Source: Lacisediminihabitans changchengi (GTDB lineage: Bacteria > Actinomycetota > Actinomycetes > Actinomycetales > Microbacteriaceae). Taken from it: a DNA stretch of 64,000 bases. Positions 24,734 to 32,648 of this stretch are shown here, in pieces; position 1 is the first letter of the stretch; every line of letters starts with the position of its first letter. The stretch spans positions 186,001 through 250,000 of the forward strand of contig NZ_JAEPES010000001.1 of the NCBI RefSeq assembly GCF_016634425.1, written 5' to 3'. A program made the translations under genes and the position numbers. The notes beneath the pieces are model-generated. The model had not been told where the DNA came from and did no database searches. It saw only the letters and a list, made by a program, of their open reading frames with translations.

Positions 24734-26176
24734 TCAGATCAGATACTGCGAGAGGCCGCGGGAGATGTACTTGCCGTCGCCCTTCGTTCCGAGGTACTGG
24801 CCTCCGTCGACGACGACCTTGCCGCGGGAGATCACCGTGTCGACGTGGCCGTCGATCTCGAAGCCCTCCCAGGCCGAGTAGTCCATGTTCATGTGGTGAC
24901 TGCGGCCCTCACCGATGCCGATGGAGGTGTGCCCGTTCGGGTCGTAGATCACCACGTCGCCGTCGGCACCGGGCTGGATGACGCCCTTCTTGCCGTACAT
25001 CCCGAACATGCGGGCCGGCGTGGTCGAGGTGAGCTCCACCCAGCGCGGCAGCGAGATATGCCCGTCGACGACACCCTGATACATGAGGTCCATGCGGTGC
25101 TCGACCGAGCCGATGCCGTTCGGGATCTTCGAGAAGTCCCCGATTCCCATGTCCTTCTGTCCCTTCATACAGAACGGACAGTGGTCGGTGGAGACCATCT
25201 GGATGTCGTTGGTGCGCAGCGACTGCCACATGTGGTGCTGGTGACCCTCCGCCCGCGATCGCAACGGCGTCGAGCACACCCACTTCGCGCCCTCGAAGTC
25301 GCCCCACTGCTCGCTCACCGCTCCCAGCTGCTCCTCGAGCGACAGGTAGAGGTACTGCGGGCAGGTCTCGCCGAACACGTTTTGGCCGTTGTCGCGAGCG
25401 ATCGAGATCTGGTCGACCGCCTGCTTGGCGCTGACGTGCACCACGTACAGCGGCGCCCCCGTGAGGTTCGCGATCATGATCGCGCGGTGGGTCGCCTCCT
25501 CCTCCGCCTGCCACGGCCGTGAGGTGCCGTGGAAGTAGGGGGAGGTGTTTCCGGCCTCGAGCGCCTGCTTCACCAGAACGTCGATCATGGCGCCGTTCTC
25601 GGCGTGCATCATCATCAGCGCACCGTTCGATGCGCCCTTCTGGAACGCGCGCAGGATCTGGCCGTCATCGCTGAGGAAGACGCCCTTGTACGCCATGAAC
25701 AGCTTGAAACTGGTGACGCCCTCGTCGATCAACTCGTCCATCGCCACCAGGGACGAGTCTTGAACGTCGCTGAGGATCTGGTGGAAGCCGTAGTCGATGG
25801 CGCAGTTACCGGCGGCCTTCTCGTGCCAGGCCTGGTAGCGGTCGATCACGTTCTCGTTCGGGTACTGCACCACGAAATCCACGATGCTCGTCGTGCCGCC
25901 CCAGGCCGCGGCCCGGGTGCCGGTCTCGAAGGTGTCGGAGGCGAAGGTGCCGCCGAACGGCATCTCCATGTGGGTGTGCCCATCGATTCCGCCCGGGATG
26001 ACGTACTTGCCCGCCGCATCGATCACGGTGTCAACGTTGGCTTCGAGGTCGAAGCCGAGCAGGGTCGATCCCGGGGCGAGCACGGCGGCGATGGTCTCGC
26101 CGTCGATCAGCACGTCTGCCAGGCCGGTTCCGGTTGCGTTGACGACCAGGCCGTTCGTGATCAGGGTCTTAGCCAT
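24734..26176 (-). CDS. hydA: dihydropyrimidinase / D-hydantoinase
   Basis: A 480-residue cyclic-amidohydrolase that opens dihydrouracil, dihydrothymine or hydantoins to the N-carbamoyl amino acid. The binuclear zinc ligands are visible: His67 and His69 in GGIDGHTHMEMPFGG, the carbamylated Lys158 in SFKLFMAYKG, His191 in MMMHAENG, a His in YVVHVSAK (about 247) and the Asp in VSTDHCPF (about 326). It follows the nitrilase-type gene by 18 bp and shares its direction, so the two act in sequence. 'Hydantoinase' versus 'dihydropyrimidinase' cannot be settled from sequence; the nitrilase and aminotransferase favour pyrimidines. Confidence 0.92.
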   Translation of the reverse strand: MAKTLITNGLVVNATGTGLADVLIDGETIAAVLAPGSTLLGFDLEANVDTVIDAAGKYVIPGGIDGHTHMEMPFGGTFASDTFETGTRAAAWGGTTSIVDFVVQYPNENVIDRYQAWHEKAAGNCAIDYGFHQILSDVQDSSLVAMDELIDEGVTSFKLFMAYKGVFLSDDGQILRAFQKGASNGALMMMHAENGAMIDVLVKQALEAGNTSPYFHGTSRPWQAEEEATHRAIMIANLTGAPLYVVHVSAKQAVDQISIARDNGQNVFGETCPQYLYLSLEEQLGAVSEQWGDFEGAKWVCSTPLRSRAEGHQHHMWQSLRTNDIQMVSTDHCPFCMKGQKDMGIGDFSKIPNGIGSVEHRMDLMYQGVVDGHISLPRWVELTSTTPARMFGMYGKKGVIQPGADGDVVIYDPNGHTSIGIGEGRSHHMNMDYSAWEGFEIDGHVDTVISRGKVVVDGGQYLGTKGDGKYISRGLSQYLI

Positions 26177-26194
26177 GTGGCACTCCTTCGCGGT

Positions 26195-27043
26195 CTACGG
26201 CTTCGGGATGCTGGTGTACGACTCCGGGCGACGGTCGCGGTAGAACTGCCAGTTGTCGCGCACCTGCCGCACCATGTCCATTTCGAGGTCGCGGATGACT
26301 ACCTCCTCGACCTCGCCGCTGCCATAGCCGCCGATGATGTTGCCCTGCGGATCGACGAACTGGCTGTTGCCATAGAAGGTGACCGCCAGATCGCCGTACT
26401 CGTTGTCTTCGGTTCCGACCCGGTTCGCGGCCGCCACGAAGTAGCCGTTGGCGCCGGCCGCCGCGGGCTGCTCGATCTCCCAGAGCCGATTCGACAGACC
26501 CGGCTTGGTCGCGTTGGGGTTGAAGACGATCTGCGCACCGTTCAGGCCGAGCTCACGCCAGCCTTCCGGGAAGTGCCGGTCGTAGCAGATGTAGACGCCG
26601 ATCGGGCCGACCGCGGTCTGGAAGACGGGGTAGCCGAGGTTGCCCGGGCGAAAGTAGAACTTCTCCCAGAACTTGTCGAGGTGCGGGATGTGGTGCTTGC
26701 GGTACTTGCCGAGGATGGTGCCGTCGGCATCCACCACCACGGCCGTGTTGTAGTAGACGCCGGGCATGTCCTCTTCGTAGATCGGGAGGACCATCACCAT
26801 GCCGAGTTCTTTGGCGAGGCCTGCGAAGCGCTGCACGATCGGGCCGTCGGCCGCTTCGGCGTACGCGTAGTACTTGGCATCCTGAGTGATGCCGAAGTAC
26901 GGACCGTAGAACAACTCCTGGAAGCAGATCACCTGGGCGCCGGCCGCGGCCGCATCCCTCGCGAACTGTTCGTGCTTGGCGATCATCGATTCTTTATCGC
27001 CCGTCCACGTGGTCTGGGTGATCGCTGCGCGTACGACAGTCAT
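26195..27043 (-). CDS. nitrilase-superfamily amidohydrolase, likely N-carbamoyl-beta-alanine amidohydrolase
   Basis: A 282-residue carbon-nitrogen hydrolase. The catalytic triad is clear: Glu43 in CFQELF, Lys116 in KYRKHHIPH and Cys153 in VYICYDRHFPEGWRELG. The sequence resembles beta-ureidopropionase and related N-carbamoyl amidases that release ammonia and CO2 from N-carbamoyl-beta-alanine. The second ATG (27043) is preferred because GGAGG lies 5 nt before it; the first ATG (27055) is poorly placed. It is the first gene of the catabolic operon, divergent from the MocR-type regulator across an AT-rich control region. Confidence 0.87.
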   Translation of the reverse strand: MTVVRAAITQTTWTGDKESMIAKHEQFARDAAAAGAQVICFQELFYGPYFGITQDAKYYAYAEAADGPIVQRFAGLAKELGMVMVLPIYEEDMPGVYYNTAVVVDADGTILGKYRKHHIPHLDKFWEKFYFRPGNLGYPVFQTAVGPIGVYICYDRHFPEGWRELGLNGAQIVFNPNATKPGLSNRLWEIEQPAAAGANGYFVAAANRVGTEDNEYGDLAVTFYGNSQFVDPQGNIIGGYGSGEVEEVVIRDLEMDMVRQVRDNWQFYRDRRPESYTSIPKP

Positions 27044-27078
27044 CCGTGCCTCCATTGGTCCTTTTTGTTATTCTGCTC

Positions 27079-27112
27079 CGTAAACATTTCTTTTACGTTT
27101 CTGCGACGTAAA
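27079..27112. promoter_or_regulatory. operator with three alternating TTTACG/CGTAAA half-sites
   Basis: CGTAAA (27079-27084), TTTACG (27092-27097) and CGTAAA (27107-27112) form two overlapping palindromes: CGTAAA-N7-TTTACG and TTTACGT-N7-ACGTAAA. The region is the most AT-rich stretch between the divergent nitrilase and MocR-type genes, and probably binds that regulator. Confidence 0.65.
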
Positions 27113-27133
27113 AAAGTTCAGGTCTGGGGCGCC

Positions 27134-28465
27134 ATGAGAGCGATCACCGATTCGGTCGAAGAGACGACACCGCACGGAATCGCCGCCGCCGTCGCTCGGC
27201 TGATCACCTCGGGGGAACTCGCTCCAGGCGACCGATTGCCGACCGTGCGGGAGCTGGCCGCCGAGCTCAGCGTGAGCCCGGCCACCGTCAGCCACGCCTG
27301 GCAGGCCCTCTCCGGGGTCGGGCTCATCGTCTCGCGCGGGCGCAGCGGCAGTTTCGTGCGGGCGGCACCGAGGCGCTGGCTGCCACCTCGCTACCAAGGG
27401 CTCGCGGGGCAGCTGGAGGCCACGCGGCTCGACCTCTCCACCGGCACGCCCGACCCGCTGCTGCTGCCGGCGCTCGGTCCCGCCTTCTCCCGAATCGCCC
27501 TCCGCGCCGATACCCCGAGCTACCTCGACCAGCCGGTGATCCCCGAGCTCGAGGCGGTGCTGCGCGCGGCCTGGCCGGCGCCGGTCGACGCGCTCACCGT
27601 GGTGGACGGCGCACTCGACGCGATATCCCGCGCAATGGATCTCGTGGTGCGGTTCGGCGACCGCGTCGTGGTCGAAGACCCCGGCTTCCCCCCCATCTTC
27701 GACCTGGTCGACCACGTCGGAGCCGTGCGCGTGCCGGTCGGTGCGGACGAGGAGGGCATGCGCCCCGAGTTGCTCGAGCGGGCACTGACCCTGCGGCCGA
27801 GCGTGATCCTGCTGCAACCGCGGGCGCAGAACCCCACGGGACGCTCGCTCAGCCGGGGCCGCGCAGAACAGCTGGCCCAGGTCATCCGTCGCAGTCGGCA
27901 CGCCAGCGGCGCGATCGTGATCGAGGACGACCACTCCGCCGGGATCTCCGCGGTCGCCGACGTGAGCCTGGCGCAGTGGCTTCCGCAGCAGGTGCTGCAT
28001 ATCCGGAGCTTCTCGAAGTCGCACGGGCCCGACCTGCGCATCGCGGCCATCGGAGGGCCTGCCGAGCTCATCGAGCCGATCGTGTCGCGGCGGCTGCTCG
28101 GGCCCGGCTGGACCTCGCGCATGCTGCAGGCGATGCTGCACGACCTGCTCACCGATCCGGCGTCGATCGCCGAGGTGGCGGATGCCCGGCGCATCTATGC
28201 GGCTCGGCAGCGTGACCTCTCCGCGGCCCTTGCCGCCCACGGCGTTTCGCTCGCCGCGGCAGACGGCATCAACACCTGGCTCCCGGTGGCCGACGAGCGC
28301 GCGGCCATCGTCCAGCTCGCGGCGGCGGGCCTCCGGGTCGCGGCGGGAACGCCGTTTCAAGCGGATGCGGGGGCGTCGGCATCCTTCGTGAGGGTGACGG
28401 TCGGCGCACTCCGCGAGGACGTCGACTGGGTGGCCGCCCAGCTCGCCGCGGCCGCGAGCGCCTAG
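27134..28465 (+). CDS. MocR/GabR-type regulator (GntR HTH fused to aminotransferase fold)
   Basis: A 443-residue transcription factor. Residues 1-80 form a GntR winged helix (HGIAAAVARLITSGELAPGDRLPTVRELA, VSPATVSHAWQAL), followed by a fold-type I aminotransferase-like domain with the PLP Lys in HIRSFSKSHGPDLRIAAIGG. MocR proteins sense amino compounds through PLP; GabR, for instance, senses GABA. Divergent placement beside the pyrimidine cluster suggests it senses beta-alanine or a related product. The frame is open far upstream over the neighbouring genes, but homology begins at the ATG at 27134. Its TAG stop shares the CTAG at 28462-28465 with the convergent MFS gene. Confidence 0.88.
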   Translation: MRAITDSVEETTPHGIAAAVARLITSGELAPGDRLPTVRELAAELSVSPATVSHAWQALSGVGLIVSRGRSGSFVRAAPRRWLPPRYQGLAGQLEATRLDLSTGTPDPLLLPALGPAFSRIALRADTPSYLDQPVIPELEAVLRAAWPAPVDALTVVDGALDAISRAMDLVVRFGDRVVVEDPGFPPIFDLVDHVGAVRVPVGADEEGMRPELLERALTLRPSVILLQPRAQNPTGRSLSRGRAEQLAQVIRRSRHASGAIVIEDDHSAGISAVADVSLAQWLPQQVLHIRSFSKSHGPDLRIAAIGGPAELIEPIVSRRLLGPGWTSRMLQAMLHDLLTDPASIAEVADARRIYAARQRDLSAALAAHGVSLAAADGINTWLPVADERAAIVQLAAAGLRVAAGTPFQADAGASASFVRVTVGALREDVDWVAAQLAAAASA

Positions 28466-29715
28466 CTCATAGGCAGTCGCTCGGCGCGGCGCTCCCGCAA
28501 CAGAACAAGCGCCAGCACGCCGCACAACAGGTAGAGCAGCGCCTGCGCATCGAGGATCGGCAGCACCCCGAACCGATCGGCGAGCGCCCCGGCGAGCAGC
28601 AGCCCGATGCCCTGAGCCGCCAGCATCGCCGTCTGCATGATGGACGTCACCCGGCCGAGCGCGGCGGCCGGAGCCGTGGCCTGCGCGAGCGACAGCTCCG
28701 CGGCTCCCGCCACGACCGCCGGGATGCCGATGGCGATGAAGAACCCCACGTAGACGGCGGTGGCCGAACTCACCGGGGCGAAGTTCCAGATCAGCAGCGC
28801 TGCCACGCCGAAGACGACGTTGCCCCACCCGATCAACGGCCGCGGCTCGAGCTTGCGCGCCAGAACACCGAGCACGAGCCCGCCGAGCACGCCACCGATC
28901 GCCTGAACCCCGCGGAACAGTCCGACCTCGGTGTCCGTGGCGTGCAATACGTCGACCACGAACACGACGAACAACACCAGAAAGATGCCCTGCCCGATCG
29001 CGCCGATCGACTGGATGACGAGCAACCCGCCGAGCGGACGTGACCGTCTCACCACCCGCCAGCCTTCGCTAAATTGCCGCAGCACCCCGCCGGGCGAGCC
29101 GGGCGACCGGGACAACGCAGGCGCGTGACAGACGAGGATGAGCGCGGCGCTCACGAGGTAGGTCGCACTGTCGATCAGCACGACACCGCCGAGGCCCATC
29201 GTGGCGAACACCAGTCCGCCGAGCGGCGAGCCGATCAGCCGCGACAGGTTGTCGCCGACCGACACCAGACCGTTCGCGCGAGTGAGCTGATCCCGCGGGA
29301 CGATGCCGGGAAGAAAGGACTGTCGAGCCGGCAGGAAGACCGCCCCGAGACCGGCCTCGAGCGCCGCGATGAGGTAGACGACCCAGAGCCGGTCGTGCAG
29401 GGCGTCGGGGTCGACAGCGGCCCACAGCAGAGGAAGCAGAGCGGCTCCCTGCGCCAGATTAATCAGCACCATGGTGGGCCGGCGGTCAAAGCGATCGACC
29501 AGAACCCCCAGGAAGGGACCCAGCGTAAGCGCCGGAACCAGCTCAGCGAGGAACACGGTCGATGCGCCCAACGCCGAGCCGGTGATGCCGAAGACGTAGA
29601 GCGGCAGCGCGATCATCAGCAGCCAGTCGCCGGTGTCGGAGAGGAATCCCGCGGTCAGTGTCAGACGAAAATCACGGATGGCCAGCGGTGACCGCGTCGA
29701 CGCAAGCGCCGTCAC
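28462..29715 (-). CDS. major facilitator superfamily transporter
   Basis: A 417-residue, 12-helix MFS protein of the MFS_3/EntS-like exporter group. It begins IRDFRLTLTAGFLSDTGDWLLMIALPLYVF, and the loop between helices 2 and 3 carries the motif-A-like DRFDRRPT. GTG 29715 overlaps the TGA of the upstream ArsR-like gene by 4 bp, so expression is coupled to that regulator. Drug, metabolite or siderophore export is typical; the substrate is unknown. It ends tail-to-tail with the MocR-type gene, the two stop codons sharing CTAG. Confidence 0.85.
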   Translation of the reverse strand: MTALASTRSPLAIRDFRLTLTAGFLSDTGDWLLMIALPLYVFGITGSALGASTVFLAELVPALTLGPFLGVLVDRFDRRPTMVLINLAQGAALLPLLWAAVDPDALHDRLWVVYLIAALEAGLGAVFLPARQSFLPGIVPRDQLTRANGLVSVGDNLSRLIGSPLGGLVFATMGLGGVVLIDSATYLVSAALILVCHAPALSRSPGSPGGVLRQFSEGWRVVRRSRPLGGLLVIQSIGAIGQGIFLVLFVVFVVDVLHATDTEVGLFRGVQAIGGVLGGLVLGVLARKLEPRPLIGWGNVVFGVAALLIWNFAPVSSATAVYVGFFIAIGIPAVVAGAAELSLAQATAPAAALGRVTSIMQTAMLAAQGIGLLLAGALADRFGVLPILDAQALLYLLCGVLALVLLRERRAERLPMS

Positions 29716-30323
29716 AGCGCACCGTCCGGGTGCGGGAAGGCGTCGAAGGCGAGGTGGACGACAGCGGCGTCGGCGGGAGCGTCGACGCGTGTCATGGCGA
29801 TGTACGGACGGATGAGCGCATCCACCGCACCCCGCAGCGCCGCGAGTTCCTCGGCCGTCGCCCGCAGCCCGTAGTTCGACAGGCCGCTGGACTCCTGCCA
29901 CTCCGTCGGCAGCGCGCCGAACCCGGCGATGTAGCGGCGGGCGAGGGCCGCGTCGTCGTCGATGGTGCGCTCGGCGAGGGTCGCGGCGAGCGAGCGTGCG
30001 GCCAGGTCATCCTGATCCCCCTCCAGACCGTGCCCGAGGTCGCCGAGATCGAGACCGGTGGCGACGCTGCGCCACGGGCGCTCGCGGGAATCCGTCGACT
30101 CGGCCTGCTCGACCAGGCCGAAGCGCGCGAGGGAGCGCAGGTGGTAGCTGCAGTTGGAGCCGGTCGACCCGAGTGCCTCGGCGCACTCGGTCGCGGTGCT
30201 CTGCCCGAAGGTCATCAGGTGATTGAGGATGCCCAGGCGCAAGGGGTGGGCGAGCGCCCGGAGCGCGCGGACATCCGTGACCGCCACCCGGTTTTCGGGG
30301 CGCGCGTCATTTGTGAAAGACAT
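29712..30323 (-). CDS. ArsR-like winged-helix transcriptional regulator
   Basis: A 203-residue regulator. The N-terminal domain (about 18-90, RALAHPLRLGILNHLMTFGQSTATECAEAL then SNCSYHLRSLARFGLVEQ) is a typical ArsR/HTH_20 winged helix; the C-terminal half is helical and probably binds a ligand or forms the dimer. No metal-binding CxC motif is visible. It is translationally coupled to the MFS gene and probably controls both. Its own start codon lies inside a TGTGAAA/TTTCACA palindrome, indicating autoregulation. Confidence 0.82.
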   Translation of the reverse strand: MSFTNDARPENRVAVTDVRALRALAHPLRLGILNHLMTFGQSTATECAEALGSTGSNCSYHLRSLARFGLVEQAESTDSRERPWRSVATGLDLGDLGHGLEGDQDDLAARSLAATLAERTIDDDAALARRYIAGFGALPTEWQESSGLSNYGLRATAEELAALRGAVDALIRPYIAMTRVDAPADAAVVHLAFDAFPHPDGAL

Positions 30324-30331
30324 GTTTCACA
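30312..30331. promoter_or_regulatory. TGTGAAA-N6-TTTCACA operator over the ArsR-like start codon
   Basis: Perfect 7-bp arms at 30312-30318 and 30325-30331 flank the ATG (30321-30323 on the minus strand). Bound regulator would block both the promoter and the start of the regulator-MFS operon. Confidence 0.65.
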
Positions 30332-30336
30332 TATTA
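30331..30336 (-). promoter_or_regulatory. -10 box for leaderless ArsR-MFS transcript
   Basis: Minus-strand TAATAT lies 7 nt before the ATG at 30323 and overlaps one base of the operator. Confidence 0.55.
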
Positions 30337-30356
30337 GCGTCCGGCGCGCACCCCGG

Positions 30357-32648
30357 TCAGTCGCGCAGGCCGACTGCCCCGCGCATCCGTGACCATACCG
30401 ACGGCGGGAAGAGCACGGCGAGGGTTCGGGTACGCCCGGGAACCCCGCGCCGAAGCACGGCGATCACCGCCCGCATGTCGTCGACGGCGCCGCCATCGGC
30501 GACAGGGAACTCGGAGAATCGCTCGCGCTCGAGGGCCGCGACCAGCCGCTCGACGGCGTCTCCTCCCCCGAGCTCCGCCGCCGCCTCTCTGGGCGTCATG
30601 GTCTCTGAGATCGGTCGGCGGAGGTCCTCAGCGCTCTGTAGCACCTCCAGCCAGGCCACGAGCACGGGCGCACGCCCGAGCGCCAGATCGCGGGCGCGAC
30701 GACGGCGTTCCCGCTGACGGATGACCGCGGGCGCGAGCAGGAGCACGAGCAGAAGCAGCACCACCAGGGCGATCCACCACGGCACATCCGCCGACTCCGC
30801 GGCCGCCGCGCTGCCGTCGGCCCGGGCCGACGCAGACGGTTCGGGCGCGGCGGTCGGCGCGACGGAGGCCGATGCCGATGCCGAACTGGTCGGCGTCGGG
30901 TTGTCGCTCGCCGAGGGGATCGGCACGTCGGGGGTCGAGAGGTCCGCGTAACTCGGCAGATCACCGCGACTCACGGTGGGCTCGAAGCGGGTCCAGCCGA
31001 TCCCTTCGAAGTACAGCTCGGGCCAGGCATGCAGGTCGTGCGAGTCGACCTGGAAGGTGCTCCGACCGTTGACGTCGGCGATCTGGGTGCCGGGCAGGAA
31101 CCCGACGGAGATGCGTGCAGGGATTCCGAGCACCCGCGCCATCACCGCCATCGCCGACGCAAAGTGGATGCAATACCCGGCCTTCTCGGTGAGGAAACGG
31201 GCAACGACTCCGGCGCCGGTGCCGTCGTAGCCATCGGCGACCGGTGCGGTCTCCGAGTATTCGAAGTCGCCGTCATGGAAAAACGCTTGCAGCAGCAGCG
31301 CCTTCTCATAGTTGGTCGGGGCGGTGCCCACCACCTCGCGGGCGGTGTCGGTGACCAGCGACGGGAGGTTGGCCGGCACCGCGAGATACTGCTCAAGGCC
31401 GGCCGGAACGGTGGTACCCGCCGCAAGCAACTGCTCCGGCGTCGGCTGCACCTCGAGATCGGAGACCTGATACTGCTGCCCCGTCACCGAGCGATTGGGG
31501 CTCGAGACTGCGCGCCCCTCGCTGTCCCAGAACCAGTCCCCCTGCAGCCCGGTGACCTTGGTCGCCGGATACGGCATCGGCAGCCATTCACTGGTCAATG
31601 ACTCGATGGTGACGGATGTCGTGTCCCGTTTGCGCGGAACGTCCTGCCGGAGACCGGGGGCAGTATCGATCGCGTCGACCGAGTTCCTGCGGTCGAGGCG
31701 GAAGTCATCCGGCTCCCAGTTGACGCCGCGGAAATTCCCGACGCTCACCAACCGCAGGTAGTGGGCGTTGCCCGAACTGGTGGAGTAGGTGAGCACGTCG
31801 CGCGCCGAGCTGCGCCGTAGGTCATCTCCGAGCGACAGCACCGGGTTGACGCCGGTGCCGAACCCGGCTGACTGGCTCGTGGTGGAGTCGTCGATCTGCG
31901 GCAGCACGGCAGGGACAACCAGAGCAAGCACCACGGCGACCGCTCCCATCGCGAGGCTCAGTCGCCCCTGGCGTCTCGGCCCGCCCACCCGCAAGAGCAG
32001 CAGGTACAGCACGGTGGCGATGACGAAGACGATCGGGTCGGTCGCGCCGGGTTCGACGACACTCGGGACGGCCAGCAGCACGATGACCGGCACGCCGGCG
32101 AGCGCCGGTGCCCTCAGCAGGATGGCGAGCACGTCGGCGGCGAGCGCGATCCCCGCCACCGCGAAACAGAGCAGGAACGTGATGCCGGCGTCGGCGACCG
32201 CCGGCAGGGACTGGCCCGCGATCGAGAGATTCGCCTGACTCACCAGAGCCGAGAATGCGCCAAAGGTATCGGGCGTCGGGATGGCGGCGAGGATCGCCGT
32301 GGGCTGGGCGAAGAAGGCCGTCATCGCGCCGAGAAATACCGCCGCGGCTATCACCGGCGGCAGCCAGAGCGCACGCGAGAAGGTACGAACGAGCGCAGAC
32401 ACACCGAGGACGAGCAGAGCGACGAGCGACAGTTGGAACGCCCAGGCCGCCCCAGAGAGGATCACGTGCAGGCCCGAGATGACGACAATCAGCAGCGCGA
32501 GCAGCAGCAGGCTGACCTGCCAGTCGGAGGATGCCTTCCGGCCGTTCCACCGCGCCCGCTGGCGGTCGGCGCCCAGCGCTCGCCGCGGGTCGGCCGTCGT
32601 GGCGCCGGCGCCCCCTGCCCCGGGCGTGAGGAGGTCAACCCTGGGCAC
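30357..32648 (-). CDS. transglutaminase-like membrane protein (TgpA family)
   Basis: A 763-residue protein. About six membrane helices lie in the first 215 residues, then an extracytoplasmic region with a transglutaminase-like core: the Cys in AGYCIHFASAMAVMARVLGIPARISVGF, and the His and Asp of DSHDLHAWPELYFEGIGW. A Ser/Ala/Pro-rich linker, one more helix (WWIALVVLLLLVLLL) and a cytoplasmic tail complete the TgpA/DUF3488 plan. It starts at GTG 32648, overlapping the DUF58 gene by 14 bp. With MoxR and DUF58 it forms a widespread three-gene cluster of uncertain role, thought to act at the cell envelope. Confidence 0.9.
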   Translation of the reverse strand: MPRVDLLTPGAGGAGATTADPRRALGADRQRARWNGRKASSDWQVSLLLLALLIVVISGLHVILSGAAWAFQLSLVALLVLGVSALVRTFSRALWLPPVIAAAVFLGAMTAFFAQPTAILAAIPTPDTFGAFSALVSQANLSIAGQSLPAVADAGITFLLCFAVAGIALAADVLAILLRAPALAGVPVIVLLAVPSVVEPGATDPIVFVIATVLYLLLLRVGGPRRQGRLSLAMGAVAVVLALVVPAVLPQIDDSTTSQSAGFGTGVNPVLSLGDDLRRSSARDVLTYSTSSGNAHYLRLVSVGNFRGVNWEPDDFRLDRRNSVDAIDTAPGLRQDVPRKRDTTSVTIESLTSEWLPMPYPATKVTGLQGDWFWDSEGRAVSSPNRSVTGQQYQVSDLEVQPTPEQLLAAGTTVPAGLEQYLAVPANLPSLVTDTAREVVGTAPTNYEKALLLQAFFHDGDFEYSETAPVADGYDGTGAGVVARFLTEKAGYCIHFASAMAVMARVLGIPARISVGFLPGTQIADVNGRSTFQVDSHDLHAWPELYFEGIGWTRFEPTVSRGDLPSYADLSTPDVPIPSASDNPTPTSSASASASVAPTAAPEPSASARADGSAAAAESADVPWWIALVVLLLLVLLLAPAVIRQRERRRRARDLALGRAPVLVAWLEVLQSAEDLRRPISETMTPREAAAELGGGDAVERLVAALERERFSEFPVADGGAVDDMRAVIAVLRRGVPGRTRTLAVLFPPSVWSRMRGAVGLRD

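Noticed and set aside
25529-27133. N-terminal extension of the MocR-type gene by 535 codons
   Set aside because: The frame is open only because it lies opposite the dihydropyrimidinase and nitrilase-type genes; homology to GntR/MocR proteins starts at the ATG at 27134.
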